The notes below the pieces were generated by a model. It was not told where the DNA came from and searched no databases. It worked only from the letters and a program-made list of their open reading frames with translations. A DNA stretch of 64,000 bases from UBA6144 sp964399165 (GTDB lineage: Bacteria > Bdellovibrionota > Bacteriovoracia > Bacteriovoracales > Bacteriovoracaceae), in NCBI GenBank assembly GCA_964399165.1, contig CAYNPO010000018.1, positions 6,621 to 70,620 on the forward strand, written 5' to 3'. The translations under genes were made by a program, and so were the position numbers. The number at the start of each line of letters is the position of its first letter. Positions within the stretch are counted from its first letter, which is position 1. Of this stretch, positions 7,826 through 16,837 are shown piece after piece.

Positions 7826-9658
7826 GTGAAACGCGTACAGGTTGTAGATCATCTCATAAAGCAAACGCGCTTCCGGTTCGTGCTCTTCACCGTCTTGGGC
7901 GCGGGTATCGTGGTAGCCTTATCAGTACTCTCACTGCGCTACCACCAACGCGTGATCGCCCAACAGGCCGCCTTGCAGGACCTGTACCGCAACATCAGCC
8001 GGCAAAGCGCCTTGGTGAACCAGATCGCGCTACTGGGAACCACGCTCGGCAAGCGCCTCGATACCAAAACCCATAAAGAGGTTAAGGCCGAACTTTCCGA
8101 AGCGGTCCGCAAGCTGGGGCAACAAAACGAAAATCTGCGCCGCCTTTTGCGCAACGGTCTGCCAGATGCCTTTAACGGACCACGGGACGAGCGAGTGTTA
8201 CTGCACTTGGAAACCAGGATGCAAGGCTATCTCCACCGCGCCGATCAGCTGGCTGAGCGTCCCTGGGGGCGCCATAACGGCGCCCACGCCGAGTACCTGG
8301 TCTCCCGTTCCCACGAGGACATCATCGAAACGCTGTCGGCGTTAGCGAAGAAAGCCGAGGAAGAGCACCGCCAGCAGCTGCGGGGCCTCAAAAGCGTGGG
8401 CGGCTTCCTCGTGGGGCTATGCCTGTTGGAAATCATCCTGGTCTGGGCGCTCGTCTTCCGTCCCCTGTATAAAACCATCCGCGTCCAGCACGAGAAGCTT
8501 TCAGAGGCCGTGATGCAGTCCCAGAGCGCCAGCCGGGCCAAGACCGACTTTCTGGCCAACATCAGCCACGAGATCCGTACGCCCATGACGGCCATCCTCG
8601 GTTACGCGGAAATGCTGGACCAGGAGGACGAGCTGACCCGGGAGAAGAAACGCGAAGCCGTCCGCATCATCAACAGCAACGCCTCCCACCTCTTGGGACT
8701 GGTAGACGAAATCCTCGACGTAGCGAAAATCGAGGCCGGGCGGATCACCCTCGCTCCAGACCGCGTGGACCTGAGCTCCTTGATGAACGAGGTTTTCGCC
8801 TTGCTTGAGGTGAAAGCCGCCGAAAAAGGCATCCGACTTGCGTTCCACCAGGAAGGCAGCACACCCAAATACGTGACCACCGACCCCAAACGGGTCAAGC
8901 AGATCCTCTTCAACATCGTCGGCAACGCCGTGAAGTTCACCCAGGAGGGCGAGGTCCTATTGACGGCCTCCCACCACCGCAGGGAGCGGGGTGAGTACTT
9001 GGAATTCATCGTGAGCGACACTGGGCCGGGCATCGCCTCCCACAAACTCGGCAAGCTGTTCGCGCCCTTCCAGCAAGCGGACACGTCTGTCAGCCGGCGC
9101 TACGGGGGGACTGGCCTGGGGCTAGCGCTCTCCCGTGGACTGGCCCTTGCCATGGGCGGCGACATTTCCATCGTCAGCACGGCGCCCGGGAAGGGGACCA
9201 CCTTCCGCGTGGTGATCCAGGCTTCAGCGGCGGAGGCACCAGAAGTGAAGGCCGCAGAAGCGCCCTCCATGACCGAGCGGGCGCTGGCGGGCGCCCACCT
9301 CCTCGTGGTGGATGACGCCGCCGAGAATGCACGCCTGTTCCAACTCAATCTGGCTTCCGCTGGGGCCAAGGTCGACGTCGCCCAGGGCGGTGACGAGGCC
9401 CTGAACCTTGCCCGTGCGCGCCACTACCACTTGGTGTTGCTCGACTTGCAGATGCCCGGCAAGGATGGCTTTCAAGTCTTGCGCGAGTTGCGCGAGCATG
9501 GCTTCTCGGGGCCCGTTGTGGCACTCACGGCCCATGCCATGGAAGAAGAGCGCCGCAAAACACGGCTGGCGGGCTTCGACGGCCATGTGACGAAGCCGAT
9601 ACCTTCCTCGCAGCTCGTCGCTACAGTAGCGAATTTCCTCGGTTCTCCTGTGGTGTAA
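7826..9658 (+). CDS. Membrane hybrid sensor histidine kinase
   Basis: The 610-residue inner-membrane protein starts at GTG. A transmembrane helix (about residues 18-38) precedes a periplasmic helical sensor of about 150 residues, resembling the PilJ/NarX-type four-helix bundle. A second membrane helix spans about 193-213. Then come HisKA (NISHEIRTPM, His248), HATPase (N-box NIVGNAVKF, G1 DTGPGI, G2 GGTGLGLAL) and a receiver domain with Asp540 in VLLDLQMPG. With the preceding HPt protein and the divergent OmpR regulator it forms a complete His-Asp-His-Asp relay. The sensed signal is unknown. Confidence 0.95.
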   Translation: MKRVQVVDHLIKQTRFRFVLFTVLGAGIVVALSVLSLRYHQRVIAQQAALQDLYRNISRQSALVNQIALLGTTLGKRLDTKTHKEVKAELSEAVRKLGQQNENLRRLLRNGLPDAFNGPRDERVLLHLETRMQGYLHRADQLAERPWGRHNGAHAEYLVSRSHEDIIETLSALAKKAEEEHRQQLRGLKSVGGFLVGLCLLEIILVWALVFRPLYKTIRVQHEKLSEAVMQSQSASRAKTDFLANISHEIRTPMTAILGYAEMLDQEDELTREKKREAVRIINSNASHLLGLVDEILDVAKIEAGRITLAPDRVDLSSLMNEVFALLEVKAAEKGIRLAFHQEGSTPKYVTTDPKRVKQILFNIVGNAVKFTQEGEVLLTASHHRRERGEYLEFIVSDTGPGIASHKLGKLFAPFQQADTSVSRRYGGTGLGLALSRGLALAMGGDISIVSTAPGKGTTFRVVIQASAAEAPEVKAAEAPSMTERALAGAHLLVVDDAAENARLFQLNLASAGAKVDVAQGGDEALNLARARHYHLVLLDLQMPGKDGFQVLRELREHGFSGPVVALTAHAMEEERRKTRLAGFDGHVTKPIPSSQLVATVANFLGSPVV

Positions 9659-9751
9659 ATAGTTCCACAAAGAAATGAACCGGGCCCCAAGAGCCCTCCG
9701 CGCATACCACCTATCATGGACCTAACCCGAATAACCCACAGAGGAGGGTGT

Positions 9752-9949
9752 ATGTTGAGTTGGGCCCTGATTTTCTTCGTTTTCTCCCTGATCGCCGCCG
9801 TTTTCGGTTTTAGCGGTATCGCCGCCGCATCCGCGGGGGTCGCACAGATCCTCTTCTACGTGTTCTTGGTGCTGTTCGTGATCTCCTTGCTGACCGGGCT
9901 GGCCCGTCGCGGGAGCGTCACCACCCGCAACGTAGACCGCTTGCCGTAA
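9752..9949 (+). CDS. DUF1328 (YtjA-type) small membrane protein
   Basis: The 65-residue protein is almost entirely two membrane helices (MLSWALIFFVFSLIAAVFGF and AGVAQILFYVFLVLFVISLL) joined by the small-residue turn SGIAAASAG, which is the DUF1328 pattern. A strong GAGGAGG precedes the ATG at 9752. These proteins sit in the inner membrane and are often found with other stress proteins; their function is unknown. It belongs to a local set of stress-type genes. Confidence 0.92.
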   Translation: MLSWALIFFVFSLIAAVFGFSGIAAASAGVAQILFYVFLVLFVISLLTGLARRGSVTTRNVDRLP

Positions 9950-10041
9950 TCTGGATCGCGTTTACCTGCATGGCGCCCGGGACGGTGGGAATCCACCGCC
10001 AGCATGAACCGGGCGCCGGAACTGGAACCTTAGAGGGTTGT

Positions 10042-10521
10042 ATGTTCGAAGCTAATTACGAGAAAACCGCGGAACCTGCCGCAGGTAATTCACTCACCGC
10101 CGCCAACGATATGAACCGCCTTCTGCGCGGAGAGATCGCTGCCGCCGAGGCTTATCACCAGGTGTTGGCCAAGGTGGCGCGGAATGCCGAGACCTCCCGG
10201 CTGCAAGAATTCCTGGACGACCACAATGAGGCCATCGCCTATTGGCGGGCACGAGTGACGGGATCAGGAGCCGAAGCGGACTCCTCATCCGGCGCCTGGG
10301 GGACCACGGTGGAGACTTTCGTGGGGACCGCCAAGTTACTCGGTGATTCTGCCGCCCTCGCGGCCTTGCGAGAAGGTGAGGAGCATGGCCTCAACCAGTA
10401 CGAGGAACTGTTGGAGTCCGTGACATTACCTGAGGCTTGCCGCGAACACGTCAGGGATGTCCTCATCCCTAACCAGCACAAACATATCAACGGGCTCGAA
10501 GCGCTCATGCGCGTGCAGTAA
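10042..10521 (+). CDS. DUF2383 ferritin-like four-helix protein
   Basis: The 159-residue product has helix pairs with the DUF2383 pattern: MNRLLRGEIAAAEAYHQVL (about residues 17-35), a second helix with FLDDHNEAIAYWR, then helices with LREGEEHGLNQYEELLE and HVRDVLIPNQHKHINGLE. The spaced Glu and His residues resemble a ferritin-like bundle. The ATG at 10042 follows GAGGG; an upstream extension has no support. PA2169-type relatives are stress-associated and of unknown activity. A hairpin with a T-run follows. Confidence 0.85.
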   Translation: MFEANYEKTAEPAAGNSLTAANDMNRLLRGEIAAAEAYHQVLAKVARNAETSRLQEFLDDHNEAIAYWRARVTGSGAEADSSSGAWGTTVETFVGTAKLLGDSAALAALREGEEHGLNQYEELLESVTLPEACREHVRDVLIPNQHKHINGLEALMRVQ

Positions 10522-10532
10522 GCAGCGCGCCG

Positions 10533-10549
10533 CCCCGATCGGGGGTTTT
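10533..10549 (+). terminator. Probable intrinsic terminator after the DUF2383 gene
   Basis: CCCCGATCGGGG forms a short GC hairpin followed by GTTTTG. The stem is only four strong pairs around a GATC loop, so strength is uncertain. Confidence 0.5.
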
Positions 10550-10556
10550 GCCTTTA

Positions 10557-10572
10557 CCCCCTTCCAAGGGGG
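10557..10572 (+). promoter_or_regulatory. Hairpin enclosing the ribosome binding site of atuA
   Basis: CCCCCTTCCAAGGGGG folds into a 6-bp stem with a TCCA loop. Its right arm is the only good Shine-Dalgarno (AAGGGGG) for the ATG at 10579, so the hairpin could hide the start of the whole operon from ribosomes. Confidence 0.4.
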
Positions 10573-10578
10573 CGTGCT

Positions 10579-12270
10579 ATGATCCCGGGCATGTCCCGCA
10601 CTGTCACCATCGCCTGCGCCTCGGCCTTTTGGGGTGACACGCCCCTGGCCGTGGGCCAGATCCTGCGCACCCCGCAGTTGGATTACATCGTTTTCGACTA
10701 CCTTGCCGAGGTCACCATGACCTTGCTCGCCAAGGCCCGCTCGAAAAATCCGGATGCGGGTTACGCCACCGATTTCCTGGGAGACGTGGTAGAGGCGCAC
10801 TTGCCCGAAATCCTCCGACGCGGAATTCGTCTCGTGAGCAACGCCGGTGGCATGAATCCCACAGCCCTCAAGGCCAAGGTCGTGGAAGCCGCTGCCCGGC
10901 AAGGACTCAACCCGCGAGTGGTTTGCGTGCTGGGTGACGATGTGCTCGCCCATGCCCCCGCGGGTAGCGCCAGCGCCAACGCCTACCTGGGCGCTCCGGG
11001 CATCGTGGCCGCCTTGGCCGCCGGCGCCGACATCGTCATCACTGGGCGAGTAGTGGACACAGCGGTGGTACTGGGACCCTTGGTGCATGAATTTGGATGG
11101 GGCTGGGATGAGTACGACAAGCTGTCCCAGGGCAGCCTCGCCGGCCATATCGTCGAGTGCGGGACCCAGTGCACCGGCGGCAACTTCACTGACTGGTCCG
11201 CAGTTCCCTCACGCCATGACGTGGGTTTTCCCATCCTGGTCTGCCATCCCGACGGACGTTTCCAGATCACCAAACCCCCGGGCACCGGTGGGCTCGTCTC
11301 GCCCGGCACCGTGGCGGAGCAGGTGGTGTATGAAATCGGCGATCCCCGGTTCTTCCTCCTGCCCGACGTTACCTGCGATTGGAGCCAGGTAGAACTCCGC
11401 CCGCTCGCCACAGACGTGGTGGAGGTGAGCGGAGCTCAGGGTTTCTCTCCTTCCACCACCTACAAAGTCTGTGCCACACGCGTGCAAGGTTACAAGCTCA
11501 GCGCCACCGCGTTTATCGGTGGCGGGGACGCGGTGGCAAAAGCACGCTCCGTGGGGGAAGCCTTGCTTGAACGATGCGCCCGGGAGCTGATTAAGCGGCA
11601 GCTTCCGCCCTGGGATGAAACCCGTCTGGAGGCCCTGGGCGGGGGAGAAGAGGCGCTGCTTCGCCTGTCGGCGGCGCACGCATCGGCGGCAGCTTTGGAC
11701 ATCCTCTCCAAGGAAGTGGCTCCGGCAGCCACTTCGCTTGCTCCGGGCATGTCCAACATGCTCGGTGGGCGACCTTCCCCCACCCCGCGGGTGAAGCTTG
11801 AATGCTTTCTGCTTCCCAAGTCCACGGTGCCGGTTACCCTGGACGACGGCACCGCCGTCTCCGTCCCCCCCGGCGAGGAGAGGCAGCCACCAGGCCAAGA
11901 CGCCCGATCCGCCACTACCTCGGTCGTGGGAGTTCCCACGCCCCTCCACCGAGTGGCGCTGGCCCGCAGTGGGGACAAGGGTAACCACGCCAACATCGGC
12001 CTCATCGCGCGGCGACCCGAACTGGTCCCGCTTCTCCGAAGCCAGGTGACCACCGAAAGGGTCGCCGCCCATTTCGCCGGGGAGTTCGAAGTGGGCGTGC
12101 CCGCAAAAGTCGAGCGCTGGGAGCTGCCGGGACTCCATGCCTTCAACTTCCTCCTGCACGATTGCTTAGGTGGTGGGGGTTCCTGGAGCTTGCGTGTCGA
12201 TCCCCAGGGGAAAACCTTTGCCCAACGACTCCTGCAAATGACCATTAACGTGCCCAAGGAACTCCTGTGA
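10579..12270 (+). CDS. atuA: Acyclic terpene utilisation AtuA-family protein
   Basis: The 563-residue protein has the AtuA (former DUF1446) core with SNAGGMNPTAL (about residues 88-98), a GAPGIVAALAAGADIVITGR stretch and VVECGTQCTGG-type glycine segments. It ends in the AtuA-like ferredoxin-fold domain beginning ALARSGDKGNHANIG (about 460). AtuA is required for citronellol growth in Pseudomonas but has no established reaction. It opens a five-gene operon whose members overlap by 4 bases, so it acts with the carboxylase and dehydrogenase that follow. An in-frame ATG at 10591 is an alternative start. It has no signal peptide. Confidence 0.88.
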   Translation: MIPGMSRTVTIACASAFWGDTPLAVGQILRTPQLDYIVFDYLAEVTMTLLAKARSKNPDAGYATDFLGDVVEAHLPEILRRGIRLVSNAGGMNPTALKAKVVEAAARQGLNPRVVCVLGDDVLAHAPAGSASANAYLGAPGIVAALAAGADIVITGRVVDTAVVLGPLVHEFGWGWDEYDKLSQGSLAGHIVECGTQCTGGNFTDWSAVPSRHDVGFPILVCHPDGRFQITKPPGTGGLVSPGTVAEQVVYEIGDPRFFLLPDVTCDWSQVELRPLATDVVEVSGAQGFSPSTTYKVCATRVQGYKLSATAFIGGGDAVAKARSVGEALLERCARELIKRQLPPWDETRLEALGGGEEALLRLSAAHASAAALDILSKEVAPAATSLAPGMSNMLGGRPSPTPRVKLECFLLPKSTVPVTLDDGTAVSVPPGEERQPPGQDARSATTSVVGVPTPLHRVALARSGDKGNHANIGLIARRPELVPLLRSQVTTERVAAHFAGEFEVGVPAKVERWELPGLHAFNFLLHDCLGGGGSWSLRVDPQGKTFAQRLLQMTINVPKELL

Positions 12271-13871
12271 TCCTCACCAGCCAGCTGGACCCGCACTCCC
12301 CGGAATTCGCCTCTAACCGCAGGGCCCTGGAAAAATCCGTGGGTGAATTCCGTGCGCTGGAAGCCGCGGTGGTTGCCAAGTCCGTGGAGACCAAGAAGAC
12401 TGGCGACTCAGTGAAGCTCCCTCCGCGCGAAAGACTAAAGCTGTTGCTGGATCCTGGCGCGCCCTTCCTGGAAATCGCGAGCCTCGCGGGCCTTTTCATG
12501 CACGACGACGAGGATGGAAGCCTGGCGGGAGGGGGGCTGATTGCCGGCATCGGCTTCATCGAGGACACCCGCTGTCTGGTGGTGGTCAACAACTACACGG
12601 TGAAGGGCGGTACCATTTCACCCAGCGGCCTCAAGAAAATCCTGCGTCTCCACGAGATCGCCATCCAGAACAAATTGCCGCTGGTAACCCTGGCCGAGTC
12701 AGGCGGAGCCAACCTCAACTATGCCGCCGAAGTCTACATGGAAGGGGCCCGGGCCTTCGCCAACCAGGCACGCCTCTCCGCGGCCGGCGTTCCCCAGGTC
12801 ACGGTGGTCCATGGCAACGCCACCGCCGGTGGCGCCTACCAGCCCGGCCTCTCCGACACCATCATCCTAGTCCGTGGCAAAAGCAAGATGTTCCTCGCCG
12901 GCCCTCCGCTCGTGAAAGCGGCCACGGGTGAAGACGCCGACGACGAAACCCTGGGGGGCGCCGACATGCACGCCCGGGTGTCCGGTACCGGCGAGCACCT
13001 CTGCCTGGATGACGCCGAGGCCATCGGCACCGCCCGGCGCGTGGTGCGCGATTGGGGCTGGCAAACCGCCCCCGGGACCCGCCCGGACTGGCGTGAACCC
13101 AGGCACTCCTCAGAGGAACTCATAGGAGTAGTTCCGGAAAACGCGAAACGGCCCTACGACGTGCGCGAAATCCTCGCCAGGCTCCTGGATGGGTCGGAGT
13201 TCGAGGAATTCAAGGCCGACTACGACCAGCAAACCATTTGTGGCCGTGGCCGGATATACGGACGCGTGTGCGGGTTCATCGGTAACAATGGGCCCATCAC
13301 GGCCAAAGGCGCGGGCAAAGCGGCCCAGTTCATCGAAGGATGCGAGCAAACCGGCACGCCGTTGGTCTTCCTCCACAACACCACCGGCTTCATGGTGGGC
13401 ACGGAGTCCGAGCACCAGGGCATCATCAAGCAAGGCTCCAAGATGATCCAGGCGGTGGCCTGCGCCAGTGTCCCCAAGATCTCGATTCTGGTAGGGGGAT
13501 CCTTCGGCGCCGGCAACTACGCCATGTGCGGGCGCGGCTTTGATCCGCGCTTCATCTTCGCCTGGCCCAACGCCCGCACCGCGGTCATGGGTGGCGAGCA
13601 GGCCGGCAAGGTCTTGCGGATCGTGGCCGAGGAGAAGGCGCGCCGCCTGGGCCAGACCCCCGACGAAGCTAAGCTCAAGGCCATGGAAGAGAAAACCGCC
13701 GCCCAGCTGGACGCGAGTTCCACCGCCCTCTTCGCCACCGCCCGGCTGTGGGACGACGGCATCATCGATCCGCGGGACACCCGCAAGGTCCTGGGCTTCG
13801 TGCTCGACACGTGCCTGGAGGCCGAGTCGCGCCGACTGCGCGGCAATATTTTCGGCGTTCCACGCCACTGA
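12267..13871 (+). CDS. atuC: Acyl-CoA carboxylase, carboxyltransferase (beta) subunit
   Basis: The 534-residue crotonase-fold carboxyltransferase transfers CO2 from carboxybiotin to a branched unsaturated acyl-CoA. Visible motifs are the N-half oxyanion region ESGGANLNYAAEV, GNATAGGAYQPGLSD with FLAGPPLVKAATGE, and the C-half GSFGAGNYAMCGR. The NNYTVKGGTISPSGLKK segment is closer to what I recall of geranyl-CoA carboxylase (AtuC) than to methylcrotonyl-CoA carboxylase, but without an alignment the substrate remains a choice among geranyl-, 3-methylcrotonyl- and related CoA esters. The GTG start overlaps the atuA stop. Its biotin subunit is encoded two genes downstream. Confidence 0.9.
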   Translation: MILTSQLDPHSPEFASNRRALEKSVGEFRALEAAVVAKSVETKKTGDSVKLPPRERLKLLLDPGAPFLEIASLAGLFMHDDEDGSLAGGGLIAGIGFIEDTRCLVVVNNYTVKGGTISPSGLKKILRLHEIAIQNKLPLVTLAESGGANLNYAAEVYMEGARAFANQARLSAAGVPQVTVVHGNATAGGAYQPGLSDTIILVRGKSKMFLAGPPLVKAATGEDADDETLGGADMHARVSGTGEHLCLDDAEAIGTARRVVRDWGWQTAPGTRPDWREPRHSSEELIGVVPENAKRPYDVREILARLLDGSEFEEFKADYDQQTICGRGRIYGRVCGFIGNNGPITAKGAGKAAQFIEGCEQTGTPLVFLHNTTGFMVGTESEHQGIIKQGSKMIQAVACASVPKISILVGGSFGAGNYAMCGRGFDPRFIFAWPNARTAVMGGEQAGKVLRIVAEEKARRLGQTPDEAKLKAMEEKTAAQLDASSTALFATARLWDDGIIDPRDTRKVLGFVLDTCLEAESRRLRGNIFGVPRH

Positions 13872-13880
13872 GGAGACAGC

Positions 13881-15035
13881 ATGTTCCACACGCCCGAGCA
13901 CGAGGAACTCCGCCGCAGCGTTCGCTCCTTCGTGGAAAAAGAGATCAATCCCCAGGTGGAGGAGTGGGAATCCGCCGGCCGCTTCCCGGCCCATGAACTG
14001 TTCCGGAAAATGGGCCAACAGGGCTTCCTCGGCATCCACAAGCCCGCCGCCTACGGTGGACTGGGCCTGGACGCCTCCTACAACCTGGTGTTCGCCGAGG
14101 AAATGGGCGGGTGTCGCCACGGCTCAGTGCCCATGGCGGTGGGCGTGCAGACCGACATGTGCACCCCGGCCCTGGCCATCCACGGGAGCGACGAGCTTCG
14201 ACGTGAATTCCTCGCGCCCGCCATCAGCGGGGAGATGGTGGGCTGCATCGGCGTCAGTGAGACGGGGGCAGGCTCCGACGTCGCCAGCTTGAAGACCATC
14301 GCCAAAAAAGACGGCGGCGACTGGGTCATCAACGGCAGCAAGATGTGGATCACCAACGGCGCCCAGGCGGACTTCATGTGCCTGCTCGCCAACACCTCCG
14401 AGGGCGCTCCCCACAAGAACAAGACCCTCATCATCGTCCCCATGAAGTCCAAGGGCGTGTCCGTGTCGGCCCCCTTTGATAAGATCGGCATGCGCGCTTC
14501 GGACACCGTGCAGGTCTTCTTCGACAACGTGCGGGTACCCCTGCGACACACGATCGGTGCCGAGAATGAGGGGTTCACCCTGCAAATGCGCCAGTTCGTC
14601 GACGAGCGCTTGTACGCCGCCGCCTCCTGCCTTAAACGCCTCGAATGGTGCATCTCCGACACCATCGCTTACGCCGGCCAGCGCCAGGCCTTCGGGCAAA
14701 CCATCCTGGACCAGCAAGTGGTGCACTACCGCCTGGCCGAGCTTCAGACAGAGGTCGAGGCCCTGCGCGGCCTCACTTACCGGGCCTGCGAGGCGCTAGT
14801 GCGCGGGCAGGACGCCACCCCCCTGGCTTCCATGGCCAAGCTGAAGGCGGGCCGCCTCTCACGCGAAGTCAGCGATGCCTGCCTCCAGTACTGGGGAGGC
14901 ATGGGCTTCATGACGGAAAACGCCATCGCCCGGTCTTTCCGCGACGGACGCATTCTCTCCATCGGCGCTGGGGCCGACGAGGTCATGCTGGGGATCATCT
15001 GCAAGTACATGGGAACGCTCCCCAAACGCCGATGA
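13881..15035 (+). CDS. atuD: Acyl-CoA dehydrogenase (citronellyl-CoA dehydrogenase-like)
   Basis: The 384-residue flavoprotein has the three ACAD domains: helical N-domain, beta-domain with GVSETGAGSDVASLKTIA and WITNGAQADF, and C-domain with RQAFGQTILDQQVVHYRLAE. The end GADEVMLGIICKYMG places the catalytic Glu in the IVD/long-chain position (GADE) and matches the AtuD type. It would oxidise the alpha-beta bond of a branched acyl-CoA with FAD, passing electrons to ETF. It sits between the two carboxylase subunits, the same order of reactions as in citronellol or leucine breakdown. Confidence 0.92.
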   Translation: MFHTPEHEELRRSVRSFVEKEINPQVEEWESAGRFPAHELFRKMGQQGFLGIHKPAAYGGLGLDASYNLVFAEEMGGCRHGSVPMAVGVQTDMCTPALAIHGSDELRREFLAPAISGEMVGCIGVSETGAGSDVASLKTIAKKDGGDWVINGSKMWITNGAQADFMCLLANTSEGAPHKNKTLIIVPMKSKGVSVSAPFDKIGMRASDTVQVFFDNVRVPLRHTIGAENEGFTLQMRQFVDERLYAAASCLKRLEWCISDTIAYAGQRQAFGQTILDQQVVHYRLAELQTEVEALRGLTYRACEALVRGQDATPLASMAKLKAGRLSREVSDACLQYWGGMGFMTENAIARSFRDGRILSIGAGADEVMLGIICKYMGTLPKRR

Positions 15036-16837
15036 ACAACCTCACTCCCCTCTTCATCGCCAACCGCGGCGAAATCGCCTGCCGGATCATCCGCACCGCC
15101 CAGAGACTGGGGATACGCACGGTGCTGGGGTACAGCGAGGCGGACCGCCGCACGCTGGGCGTGGAGATGGCCGACGAAACGGTCTGTCTGGGCCCGGCCC
15201 GCGCCAACGAATCCTATCTGGACCAAGATCGTGTATTGTCCGCGGCCATCCGGGCCGGCGCGCGGGCGATCCATCCAGGATACGGGTTCCTGTCGGAGAA
15301 TGCCCAATTCGCCCGCAAAGTCCTGGACGCGGGCCTGGTTTGGGTCGGGCCCAGTCCCGAGGCCATGGAAAAGCTTTCAAGCAAGAGCAAGGCCAAGGAA
15401 CTGGCCCGCAGGGTCGGCGTCCCGGTCTCTCCCGGCCATGAGGGTGCCCAAGATGAGGCAAGTCTCCTCCTCGCCGCCCGCCGAGCCGGCTACCCTGTTC
15501 TCCTCAAAGCCGCCGCTGGCGGCGGAGGCCGCGGCATCCGACTGGTCCGGGACGACCAAGACCTCAAGACCCAACTTCCCCTCGCCCGCTCAGAAGCGCT
15601 CAACGCCTTCGGCAGCGACGAAATCCTCCTCGAGAAATACGTCACGGACGCCCACCACATCGAGGTTCAGGTGTTCGGGGACGTCCATGGGAACGTGGTG
15701 CACCTGGGGGAGCGCGATTGCTCGGCCCAACGCCGTCATCAGAAAGTGCTGGAGGAATCGCCGTCACCGGCGTTGACGCCCGAGCGACGCTTGGAGATAT
15801 GCTCGGCCGCCGTTCGCCTGGCACGCGCCGCGGGCTATGCCAATGCGGGCACCGTGGAGTTTCTGGCGACCAAGGACGCTTTCTACTTCCTGGAAGTCAA
15901 CACCCGCCTCCAGGTGGAGCACACCGTGACGGAGATGGTGACCGGGCTGGACCTGGTGGAATGGCAGCTGCTGGTGGCGGCGGGCGGGCGGCTTCCCCTT
16001 TCCCAGCAGGAAATCCGCTTCTCCGGACACGCCGTGCAGGCACGTTTGTACGCCGAGGACCCCTACCAGGACTTCCGTCCGCAGACCGGCCGGGTGGAAG
16101 GCCACCTTTTCCCCGAGGGGGCGCGTGTCGACCATTTCCTCACCTCGGGCACCACGGTTTCTCCGTTCTACGACTCCATGTTGGCCAAGGTCATCGTCCA
16201 TGCCCCGGACCGCGTCACCGCACTCAAGGACATGGGAGCGGCCCTGAACCGGACCGTGGTGGCGGGCCTCACCACCAACCGCGACTACCTCGTACAGATC
16301 CTCGCCCAGGATTTCTTCCGCTCAGGCACCACCACCACGAAAACCCTGGAACAGACCACATTCACCCGCCAGCAACCCCCATTCTCCGAAGAGCCCGCGC
16401 GCATCGCCGCCCGGGCCTTCGCCCAGCGCTTCGAGGGCAAACATGGCCCACTGAGCGGTTGGAGCAGCGGGACCATGCCGGCAAGCCCAGATACGGCTCC
16501 CGATGTTCCTCTGATCGTTACGGAGCAGGGCGTGGATTTCATATGGCAGGGCCAGCACTACCACGTGACCAATCCCCTCTCCGCACGAGACCGAAACACC
16601 GGGTCCGCCGACCCTGACACGGTCATTTCCCCGATCGACGGCACTCTTACCGACGTGCGCGTCTCAGAGGGGCAATCAGTGCGTGCCGGAGATGTTCTAG
16701 CCGTGGTAGAAGCCATGAAGATGCAAATGGAGCTGAAGGCTCCCCGCGACGGCCGCATCGCCCGGGTCACTACACAGGCTGGATCCCAGGTGAAAAACCG
16801 ACAACCCCTTTTCCAACTCGCCCCGGAGGCCCCATGA
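15032..16837 (+). CDS. atuF: Acyl-CoA carboxylase, biotin carboxylase/BCCP (alpha) subunit
   Basis: The ATG at 15032 overlaps the previous TGA (ATGA) and starts MNNLTPLFIANRGEIACRII, the usual biotin-carboxylase N-terminus; the open frame upstream is not part of the gene. The 601 residues comprise the N-domain, ATP-grasp (AAAGGGGRGIRLV, EVNTRLQVEHTVTE), the biotin-carboxylase C-domain and a C-terminal biotinyl domain with EAMKMQ, Lys about 563. It is shorter than many methylcrotonyl-CoA carboxylase alpha subunits (about 650-670), with a reduced linker before the biotin domain. It pairs with the beta subunit at 12267. Confidence 0.93.
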   Translation: MNNLTPLFIANRGEIACRIIRTAQRLGIRTVLGYSEADRRTLGVEMADETVCLGPARANESYLDQDRVLSAAIRAGARAIHPGYGFLSENAQFARKVLDAGLVWVGPSPEAMEKLSSKSKAKELARRVGVPVSPGHEGAQDEASLLLAARRAGYPVLLKAAAGGGGRGIRLVRDDQDLKTQLPLARSEALNAFGSDEILLEKYVTDAHHIEVQVFGDVHGNVVHLGERDCSAQRRHQKVLEESPSPALTPERRLEICSAAVRLARAAGYANAGTVEFLATKDAFYFLEVNTRLQVEHTVTEMVTGLDLVEWQLLVAAGGRLPLSQQEIRFSGHAVQARLYAEDPYQDFRPQTGRVEGHLFPEGARVDHFLTSGTTVSPFYDSMLAKVIVHAPDRVTALKDMGAALNRTVVAGLTTNRDYLVQILAQDFFRSGTTTTKTLEQTTFTRQQPPFSEEPARIAARAFAQRFEGKHGPLSGWSSGTMPASPDTAPDVPLIVTEQGVDFIWQGQHYHVTNPLSARDRNTGSADPDTVISPIDGTLTDVRVSEGQSVRAGDVLAVVEAMKMQMELKAPRDGRIARVTTQAGSQVKNRQPLFQLAPEAP

